A stretch of 53,812 nt of DNA. Origin: an uncultured Bacteroidota bacterium (lineage in GTDB: Bacteria; Bacteroidota; Bacteroidia; Bacteroidales; P3). Numbering within the stretch: the first letter of the stretch is position 1; each line of letters begins with the position of its first letter. The stretch is taken from positions 1-53,812 of the forward strand of contig CACZUZ010000016.1 of assembly GCA_902784465.1 (NCBI GenBank). Direction: 5' to 3'. Of the stretch, positions 22,799 through 29,700 are shown in pieces. A program made the translations under genes and the position numbers. The notes below the pieces were generated by a model. It was not told the DNA's origin and ran no database searches. It saw only the letters and a program-made list of their open reading frames with translations.

Positions 22799-23599
22799 TC
22801 AATCCTGGTTGACGGTGGTCTTCTTTCTCTTGTATCTGAAGTCGGCGGAGGCAAAGAGAACCACAATGGGGATGAAGAGGAAGATGTATCCCTCGATGCA
22901 CTCGATGGCGAGCATGGTTATGGCTTCGAAGGCGATGAGGAAGCACAGTGCCGAAAGCAGGCATCGACCAAAGAGGTGCGTGCGTCGGGTGTCAATAATC
23001 ATCTTCGCTATCGTCATCAAGAAGACAACCAGGTGATAGCCAATCATAATCCAGATTCCGGTGATGGGGACGAAGTCATCGGCGATGCCGGCAGCCGAAG
23101 CGCCGACAAGCATGGCGATGATAATCAGGTTCCATTCTCTCCACTCATTCTCGCCAAGACCCATGCGGTCGCTTTGGTGTGCAATGACATGAAGCAGTAC
23201 GTTGAGCATGCAGTATACCACATAGCTGAGCATCGCCACGCCCAAGAGTGACCAGCCGACACCCACCACCTGCTTCTGGCAAAACCAGCCGACAGAAATC
23301 TCTGTGCGGTCGAGGTCAATATCCCTAAACAACGGCAGGTCGCCAGAGAAACAGTAATAGTATGTCGACACCAGGGATATCCACCATAGCGAGTAGAGGA
23401 GTGGGTAGAGTTGTGGGCGTTCCCGTTTATATACCTGTGCCCTTATGATGCGCATCGCTATTGCCAGCACCAGCAAAAAAACGGGTATTGCCAAGGGGTG
23501 TAGCCCCAGCGGATTGTTGTGATGCAAGCTCAGCAATTCCGGTATATTCGACATTGGCGAGTTGGCATGTATGTATTCTGACAGTGTAGATAAAAACAT
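22799..23599 (-). CDS. Multi-pass membrane protein, unknown function
   Basis: The 266-residue product has about seven hydrophobic segments (for example PLAIPVFLLVLAIAMRII, VGWSLLGVAMLSYVVYCML, IIIAMLVGASAAGIADDFV, YIFLFIPIVVLFASADF). The C-terminus is basic (RYKRKKTTVNQD). No catalytic or transporter signature is recognised. It is monocistronic and followed by the truncated ATPase on the same strand. Confidence 0.6.
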   Translation of the reverse strand: MFLSTLSEYIHANSPMSNIPELLSLHHNNPLGLHPLAIPVFLLVLAIAMRIIRAQVYKRERPQLYPLLYSLWWISLVSTYYYCFSGDLPLFRDIDLDRTEISVGWFCQKQVVGVGWSLLGVAMLSYVVYCMLNVLLHVIAHQSDRMGLGENEWREWNLIIIAMLVGASAAGIADDFVPITGIWIMIGYHLVVFLMTIAKMIIDTRRTHLFGRCLLSALCFLIAFEAITMLAIECIEGYIFLFIPIVVLFASADFRYKRKKTTVNQD

Positions 23600-23914
23600 A
23601 ATTATTTCGATTAGTGCTTATTAGCGTTTGAATTCGTTTTGTTTCAAGCGGCAAAAATACAAATAATTCCACAAAAGCAGATTTTTTTGTACAATTAGTC
23701 TTAAATTCAACAAATAAATGTAACTTTTACTGAAAAACAACCAGCACAAAACGTCCATGATATTATTTGCATTTCACTTGCTCACATTCGTTTCACCAAT
23801 AATTACGTTATATGGTGACAATAAGGATACTTTGTCTATGTCTTTGGTGTGATGCATATTCCTTGAAGATAATGACGAAAATGAATATTTTTTGCGATTT
23901 TCGTCATTAATGTG
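23600..23914. other. AT-rich intergenic region
   Basis: No gene is supported. It contains the word TATATGGTGACAATAAGGAT (about 23810), which also occurs near 15797, next to the first ATPase gene. Otherwise nothing is seen. Confidence 0.4.
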
Positions 23915-23922
23915 TATCTTTG
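23888..23922 (+). promoter_or_regulatory. Promoter of the decayed ATPase
   Basis: TTTTTTG ending at 23894, 20-bp spacing, TATCTTTG at 23915-23922, 17 bp before the ATG at 23940. The promoter outlived its gene. Confidence 0.5.
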
Positions 23923-23939
23923 CAGAAACTTTATAGGTT

Positions 23940-24363
23940 ATGGTATCGCGAGAAATATATCTCAATCAATTAATTAGCCTCCGCAACCCTTGTCATCTCC
24001 CGATATGGTCAACAATTACCTGAAGGCCTTGTATGAAACGGTTGTGGTAAAAGATATCGTCAAGAGAAACAAGCTACGCAAGTTTGACACGCTGCAGCAT
24101 ATAGTGAACTTCCTGTTCGACAGTGTCGGGAGTGTTGTTTCACCAAACAATATCGCTGACACCTTGAGGAAAACCTCTGCGGAAAACCTCTCACACAATA
24201 CGGTACAGAAATATCTCCGCTTCTTCACTGAATCCTATTTGATTTATCCCGTTCGTCTGTATAACATCAAAGGCAAAAGACTCCTGTCCAGTAATCGAGA
24301 CATCGAATATCGAAGGCATCCAACGGCTTAATGTCATCGATTTGCTATTAGAGGTGAACAACT
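23940..24363 (+). pseudogene. DUF4143 ATPase with two internal deletions
   Basis: It starts like an intact ATPase (MVSREIYLNQLISLRNP), then jumps out of frame to the middle of the protein (LKALYETVVVKDIVKRNKL, NTVQKYLRFFTESYLIYPV, IKGKRLLSSN), then to the tail (SNIEGIQRLNVID...EVNN). The Walker A/B part is deleted. Compared with the copy at 26355, exactly 302 bp (26457-26758 there) are missing between LLSSN and the tail. Confidence 0.8.
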
Positions 24364-24499
24364 GAATCCGTTGGCAGAGCTGTTCCTTATTCACTCACAC
24401 CTCATGAAAGAACAATAACTGGTTCTTCGGCGGCTGCCTGTGGCAAATATACGAATTATTCTCCGCACAGCCGTATTGATGCCTTTGTTGTTTTATTAG

Positions 24500-24749
24500 T
24501 TTCGTTGCATAAACAAGGGAAATATTCTATGACAACCTTGAATTCTGCAAAGATACGTAAAGACGCATTGATGGTTTTATGTATGACCAGCTTTTAGTAG
24601 TAACATATTAGGGAATCATTAAGTTTTTGGACAATTCCCCCCCCCATATTAATAGAAGCCTGATTTAGATTGATTGAATCGGACTTCTATCTTCATATCT
24701 TTTCTTACGCCATTATGCAATAATTCTTCATTATCAGCGTTATTAAAGT
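24500..24749. other. Leader region with C9 tract and hairpin
   Basis: No gene. It contains a run of nine C at 24637-24645 and an imperfect hairpin (arms ATAGAAG...CTTCTAT, about 24652-24690), directly upstream of the AlbA_2 gene. A homopolymer this long is unusual in this genome and could slip. Confidence 0.5.
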
Positions 24750-26129
24750 ATGGAATCTCAAAACATAGAATATAAACAAGTCTGGAAAGACGACTATCTT
24801 AAATGGATATGCGGTTTCGCCAATGCACAAGGTGGAACAATTTATATTGGTATAGACGATAATGGTGAGGTTTGTGACCTAAGGGATGCTAAGAAATTAA
24901 TGGAGGACATACCCAACAAAGTACGTGATGTGTTGGGTATTGTAGTGGATGTCAATCTGCATCGTAGAGATGGGAAGGAGTATCTTGAAATCGTAACCAA
25001 CGCCTATCCTTATCCTGTCAGTTATAAGGGGCAATATCATTATCGTAGTGGAAGTACAAAACAAGAATTAAAAGGCGCTGCTCTTGATAGATTTATGTTG
25101 CGTAAGCAAGGTAAAACTTGGGATGGTGTCCCAATACCTGACCTATCAACGAATGAACTAGACAATGCTTCGTTCAACCTATTCCGTGGATATGCCAAGC
25201 AAGGTGGTCGTATGGATGAGACTGATTTGAAAGAAAGCAATTCTGGACTTGTTGAGAAACTGCGATTAACGGAAGGACGGTATTTGAAGAGGGCTGCTGT
25301 ATTGCTGTTTCACACCGATCCAGAACGATATGTCACAGGTGCCTATATCAAGATTGGATATTTCAGGGGGAAAGCAAACCTGATATTCCAAGATGAAGTA
25401 CACGGTAGCTTGTTCCAACAAGTAAGGATGACAATGGACTTGCTGACAACCAAGTATCTTCGTGCTTTGATTAGATATGAAGGCATCCAGAGAATAGAGG
25501 ATCTTCCTGTGCCAAGAGAAGCGCTCCGAGAGGCCTTGCTCAATGCAATAGTTCATAAGGCATATGAGTCATTAACGCCGATACAGATTTCCGTTTTTGA
25601 TGATAGACTTGAAATTTTCAACTGTGGTTATTTGCCAGAAGACTGGAGCATCAAGAAATTATTAGGCAAACATAATAGTCGCCCTTATAATCCAAATATT
25701 GCAAACGCATTCTTTAGAGCAGGCGAAATTGAGACATGGGGACGTGGTATTGAGAGGATTATAAGTGCTTGTAAAGATGCAGGTGTCCCTAAACCAAGCA
25801 TTAAGTATACAAACGGAGAACTGCTAATAACATTCCATTTTAGAAAAGAATATCAAAACGTTGTCTCAAATTCCTCCAGAAGCATCGTAGAAAGCATCGT
25901 AGAAAGCAAAAGTGGCATCGTAGAAAACATCATAGAAAAACTACCAGAAACCCAATCCCGAATAGTTCGTATTATATCAAAAAACCCAACAGTCTCAACT
26001 AAAGAGATTGCTAATAATCTTTCGATTGCACAACGCAATGTGCAGAACCATATCCGAAAACTTAAAGAAATTGGTGTGATTCGGCGTGTGGGACCAGATA
26101 AGGGTGGATATTGGGAAATAGTGGTATAA
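24750..26129 (+). CDS. AlbA_2 / RecG-like putative DNA-binding transcriptional regulator
   Basis: The 459-residue product has an N-terminal AlbA_2 domain (ESQNIEYKQVWKDDYLKW, FANAQGGTIYIGIDDNGEV), a HATPase_c_4-like middle (VPREALREALLNAIVHKAY; LEIFNCGYLPE; ETWGRGIERII), a short repeat linker (SIVES/GIVEN pattern) and a C-terminal winged helix (VSTKEIANNLSIAQRNVQNH) ending RRVGPDKGGYWEIVV. By family these are transcription regulators or defence-associated proteins of COG2865 type. The C-terminal module is the same as in the Fic protein at 18458. Low GC compared with the housekeeping genes suggests horizontal acquisition. Confidence 0.8.
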   Translation: MESQNIEYKQVWKDDYLKWICGFANAQGGTIYIGIDDNGEVCDLRDAKKLMEDIPNKVRDVLGIVVDVNLHRRDGKEYLEIVTNAYPYPVSYKGQYHYRSGSTKQELKGAALDRFMLRKQGKTWDGVPIPDLSTNELDNASFNLFRGYAKQGGRMDETDLKESNSGLVEKLRLTEGRYLKRAAVLLFHTDPERYVTGAYIKIGYFRGKANLIFQDEVHGSLFQQVRMTMDLLTTKYLRALIRYEGIQRIEDLPVPREALREALLNAIVHKAYESLTPIQISVFDDRLEIFNCGYLPEDWSIKKLLGKHNSRPYNPNIANAFFRAGEIETWGRGIERIISACKDAGVPKPSIKYTNGELLITFHFRKEYQNVVSNSSRSIVESIVESKSGIVENIIEKLPETQSRIVRIISKNPTVSTKEIANNLSIAQRNVQNHIRKLKEIGVIRRVGPDKGGYWEIVV

Positions 26130-26352
26130 ATATGTTAATTAATTGATATACTACAGTAAAACAATACCACAATAAACATTGATGAAATAAAAGGAATAGA
26201 TGTTGCTAAAACCAGAGAGAGTGGAAATAAACAGTATAGGTTGAGCAGACAACATAATTAAACAATTCAAGTTTCGGGATTATAATTCTCTTTCGCGGAG
26301 TATATTGCGGCCTATGGTGATAAAGCGAATGCCGACAGGTTATTCCGTCAAT
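26130..26352. other. AT-rich gap between AlbA_2 gene and ATPase fragment
   Basis: No gene or structured element was recognised in these 220 bp. The right edge is where homology to the ATPase copy at 24193 begins. Confidence 0.4.
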
Positions 26353-26354
26353 AA

Positions 26355-26828
26355 CACAATACGGTACAGAAATATCTCCGCTTCTTCACTGAATCCTATT
26401 TGGTTTATCCCGTTCGTCTGTATAACATCAAAGGCAAAAGACTCCTGTCCAGTAATTATAAATACTATGTTGTTGACCTTGGATTAAGGAATATCCTGCA
26501 AACGAACAACCCCATTTCCGACTTGGGACACAAACTTGAGAATGTTGTCTATTTTGAATTGTTGCGTCGTGGTGGCGAGGTTTTTGCCGGACAAACCGAC
26601 AATGGCGAAGTCGATTTTGTTGTTATGAAACCCAATGGGGAAAGGGCGTATTATCAGGTAGCCTACACTGCTAATGACGAAAAAACACTAAAACGCGAAC
26701 TTTCGTCACTAAAAAAGATACGAGACTCATATCCCAAATATCTTCTCACAACAGATTTCGAGACATCGAATATCGAAGGCATCCAACGGCTTAATGTCAT
26801 CGATTGGCTATTAGAGGTGAACAACTGA
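26355..26828 (+). pseudogene. DUF4143 ATPase, C-terminal half
   Basis: An in-frame stop at 26352-26354 is followed by HNTVQKYLRFFTESYLVYPV, GKRLLSSNYKYYVVDLG, VVYFELLRRGGEVFAG and the nuclease-like N-G-E-V-D-F-V-V...Y-Y-Q-V motif, ending LLEVNN. It has no ATPase half and no start. From 26354 it matches the copy at 24193, and 26449-26663 matches 28361-28575. Confidence 0.8.
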
Positions 26829-26968
26829 ATCCGTTGGCAGAGCTGTTCCTTATTCACTCACACCTCATGAAAGAACAATAACTGGTTCTTCGGCGGCTGC
26901 CTATGGCAAATATACGAATTATCCTCCGCGCATCCGTATTGATACCTTTGTCGTTTGGTGTTTTCTTT

Positions 26969-27037
26969 TGCTGCTATCAAAAGATATTTTTTGCTGCTAT
27001 CAAAAGATATTTTTTGCTGCTATCAAATGATTTTGTA
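26969..27037. repeat. 23-bp tandem repeat, three units
   Basis: TGCTGCTATCAAAAGATATT(TTT) starts at 26969, 26992 and 27015. The third unit has diverged and provides part of the promoter of the next gene. Confidence 0.8.
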
Positions 27038-27043
27038 TATTTG
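27011..27043 (+). promoter_or_regulatory. Promoter of intact ATPase copy 2
   Basis: TTTTTG at 27011-27016, 19-bp spacing, TATATTTG at 27036-27043, 26 bp before the ATG. The -33 box lies at the boundary of repeat units two and three. Confidence 0.6.
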
Positions 27044-27068
27044 CATCAATAAATAAAATGCGAAGCAA

Positions 27069-28277
27069 ATGATACTAAAGTCTCATATAGAGAAGGTTGT
27101 ATTAAATCAAGCCAAACAAAATGGCTCAAAAAAGGATGAGATACAACGAGAAAACACGAGTTCTATCCATCCGGTAGAAGGTTTTGCAAGCATTATTACA
27201 GGTCTTCGCAGATGTGGAAAAAGCACCTTGATGCGGCAGGTGGCAGGACGTTATGCCAAAAAAGAATGTCTTTCTCTTAACTTCGAGGATATCAACCTGA
27301 TTGGATTCACTGCCGACGATTTCAAGCGTCTGTATGCCTACATCCAAGATTCCGGAAGCCAAATTCTCTTTTTCGATGAGATACAGATAATAGATGGATG
27401 GGAGTTGTTTGTCCATCAACTGCTTCGCGAAGGCTACACCGTATTTATAACAGGCTCCAACGCGTCCATGCTCAGCGTAGAACTCGGAACCAACCTCACG
27501 GGAAGGCATATCTCCACCGAGATGTTTCCGTTTTCATATACGGAATACCTCACATATCTGAAGAAGACCTCGGGCAAAAACACTTTTATGCAATATCTCG
27601 CCGATGGCGGTATGCCGGAGTATCTTGCTTCGAAAGACAAGCGTGTACTGCTTACTATGCTGGATGACATACTGATACGCGATATTGCCATCAGGCACGG
27701 CATACGTAATGTTGACCCCCTGAGAAAGCTGGCATCCTACCTGTTGACCAACATAGCCAAGCCTTATACTGCAAACAGGTTGACATCTGTTGCCGACGAC
27801 GTAGCCACCTCATCGGTGCTTGAATATATCTCCTACATGCGCGATGCATATCTGATTGACTCTATAGGACAATACGCCACCAATGTACGCGCCACACAAC
27901 GCAACCCCAAAAAGGTGTATGCAATTGACACGGGTATCTCCAACGCCGTCAGTCTTTCGCAAACCGACGACTATGGTCGCTTGTTAGAGAACCACATATT
28001 TCTCAATTTGAGAAAGCAACACAAAGGCCACATCTTTTACTACCAAGGTGCTGGCGAGTGTGATTTTGTGGTGACCGACAGCCACAACAAACCATCATCG
28101 CTCTACCAGGTCTGTCTTGAGCTGACCGATGGGAACATTCAACGAGAGATTGGTGGACTGCGTAACGCAATGAGTGAACTTCATTTATCATCTGGCACCA
28201 TCGTAACCCTGTCAGACGAGGATCGTCTGGATGTCCCCGAAGGTACAATCGAGATTGCCAAAGCGTATAGTATCTGA
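27069..28277 (+). CDS. AAA ATPase with DUF4143 domain (intact copy 2)
   Basis: The 402-residue product has Walker A GLRRCGKST near residue 45, Walker B ILFFDEIQIIDGWE, sensor FITGSNASML, the DUF4143 half (MPEYLASKDKRVLL, ILIRDIAIRHGIRN, YAIDTGISNAVSL) and a C-terminal E-C-D-F-V-V...Y-Q-V region in which the usual E-x-K is replaced by Q-V, so a nuclease activity is doubtful. It stands between two decayed relatives and has its own promoter. Function as for the family is unknown. Confidence 0.85.
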   Translation: MILKSHIEKVVLNQAKQNGSKKDEIQRENTSSIHPVEGFASIITGLRRCGKSTLMRQVAGRYAKKECLSLNFEDINLIGFTADDFKRLYAYIQDSGSQILFFDEIQIIDGWELFVHQLLREGYTVFITGSNASMLSVELGTNLTGRHISTEMFPFSYTEYLTYLKKTSGKNTFMQYLADGGMPEYLASKDKRVLLTMLDDILIRDIAIRHGIRNVDPLRKLASYLLTNIAKPYTANRLTSVADDVATSSVLEYISYMRDAYLIDSIGQYATNVRATQRNPKKVYAIDTGISNAVSLSQTDDYGRLLENHIFLNLRKQHKGHIFYYQGAGECDFVVTDSHNKPSSLYQVCLELTDGNIQREIGGLRNAMSELHLSSGTIVTLSDEDRLDVPEGTIEIAKAYSI

Positions 28278-28362
28278 TGCCTTCTTGGTGAGTTTTTTTG
28301 TGACTTATTTGAGGTTCTTTGTCCCAATACCAATAACACCGCAAAAAGAGGGGAGTAAAGCC
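28274..28362. repeat. ATPase-flanking repeat, copy C
   Basis: TGATGCCTTCTTGGTGAG...CAATAACACCGCAAAAAGAG followed by GGGAGTAAAGCC aligns with copy B plus the left arm of its terminator (15733). The alignment stops at the hairpin loop and continues into an ATPase fragment. Confidence 0.6.
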
Positions 28363-28575
28363 AGTAATTATAAATACTATGTTGTTGACCTTGGATTAAG
28401 GAATATTCTGCAAACCAACAACCCCATTTCAGACTTGGGACACAAACTTGAGAACGTTGTCTATTTTGAATTGCTGCGTCGTGGTGGCGAGGTTTTTGCC
28501 GGACAAACCGACAATGGCGAAGTCGATTTTGTTGTTATGAAACTCAATGGGGAAAGGGCATATTATCAGGTAGCC
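28361..28575 (+). pseudogene. 215-bp internal fragment of a DUF4143 ATPase
   Basis: Nearly identical to 26449-26663 (NYKYYVVDLGLRNILQTNNP ... ERAYYQVA). It is bounded on the left by half of a terminator hairpin and on the right by unrelated sequence. Confidence 0.8.
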
Positions 28576-28579
28576 GCCT

Positions 28580-28760
28580 TGCGAGATGGGTCGCATTGAG
28601 GCCAGCCGCTTTTTGAGTCGGTCCACCTCGTTCAGCAAGGGCGAAACTCCGCGCCGGATTAATGTACGAGCATCGACAGGACGCACGGCATTCTCGGGGA
28701 TGAGGTAAAGATTCCCTTTTCGTATCTTCAGACAATAAAAGTCGCGAAGAATAGTTACTG
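28580..28760 (-). pseudogene. Unidentified minus-strand gene fragment
   Basis: One frame reads ILRDFYCLKIRKGNLYLIPE, ...VRPVDARTLIRRG, VSPLLNEVDRLKKRLASMRP, which looks like real protein sequence (amphipathic, no low complexity). No start and no family are recognised. It is cut on the left by the ATPase fragment and overlaps the promoter area of the lipoprotein at 28768. Confidence 0.35.
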
Positions 28761-28767
28761 TGTCGTT

Positions 28768-29682
28768 ATGAGAAGAAAAACACTTTATACTACCATTGCT
28801 GCGTTCCTTTTTATGGCCTTTGCTGCCTGCGAGCGCGAAGAGAACAAACCTGCCGAGAATCCTGTCGATACTCAGCAACATTTATTCACCGTTGCCGAAG
28901 GGCGCCAGGTGGCCTTTTCTCCAGGCAACCTCCAATTCTCAACTGCCGGCAGCCACACAACAGCCGAGGGGACCGCCAATGGCACCTTCCGCTTTGCCAA
29001 GCGCCAGTATGACTATATCGGCGAGGCCAACGCCATGGTGTCGGACACCAACAGGGGTTGGATCGACCTGCTCACATGGGGCAGCAGCGGTTGGCATGTG
29101 GCTCCCTGTTCGGAAAAGGATGGCGACTACGACATCGAGAGCCTCTGTGGCAACGAGGCCTTTGCCGATTGGGGGGTCTATAATGCCATTGGCAACGACA
29201 AGCCAGGCACTTGGCGTACTCTGACCCAGTCGGAATGGGATTATCTCGCAAACCAACGGGCCGCCTCATCGGTCGATGGCACAGACAGCGCGCGCTATGC
29301 AGAGGCGACGGTGTGCAACGTCAAGGGACTCATCTTTTTCCCCGACAAGTTTGTCCGCCCAGCAAGTCTTGATTCAATTAAAGGCATAAACCTCAACAAC
29401 TTCACCATCCATTTCGGCGACAATGTCTACAATGCCGAGCAATGGGTTCTGATGGAAGAGGCCGGCGCCGTCTTCTTGCCTGCCGCCGGATTTCGTGGCG
29501 GCACTTGGCTCTCTACCATCGGCGAGGGTGGCAGCTATTGGGCGGCCACCTGCAACGAAAAACGTCAGGCCTATGCATTGCTCTTCATCGACGGATTGGT
29601 CAACGCCAAAGCCGAAGGCAACTATGACAAGGACCGCGGCTACGGACGCTCTGTTCGCCTGGTTCGTGATGTGGCAAAATAA
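28768..29682 (+). CDS. FISUMP-like surface lipoprotein
   Basis: The 304-residue product has a lipoprotein signal with lipobox MAFAAC. The mature part has the typical Bacteroidales opening FTVAEGRQVAFSPGNLQF, repeated aromatic-Gly blocks (TWGSSGWHVAPCS), W-x-x-L-T-x-x-E-W-D-Y-L, and the closing G-Y-G-R-S-V-R-L-V-R-D-V of FISUMP/DUF1566-related lectin-like folds. Probably surface-exposed. It stops 18 nt before the rhamnosidase gene, so the two may be co-transcribed. Confidence 0.8.
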   Translation: MRRKTLYTTIAAFLFMAFAACEREENKPAENPVDTQQHLFTVAEGRQVAFSPGNLQFSTAGSHTTAEGTANGTFRFAKRQYDYIGEANAMVSDTNRGWIDLLTWGSSGWHVAPCSEKDGDYDIESLCGNEAFADWGVYNAIGNDKPGTWRTLTQSEWDYLANQRAASSVDGTDSARYAEATVCNVKGLIFFPDKFVRPASLDSIKGINLNNFTIHFGDNVYNAEQWVLMEEAGAVFLPAAGFRGGTWLSTIGEGGSYWAATCNEKRQAYALLFIDGLVNAKAEGNYDKDRGYGRSVRLVRDVAK

Positions 29683-29700
29683 GCTGACGGGCAACGCAAA

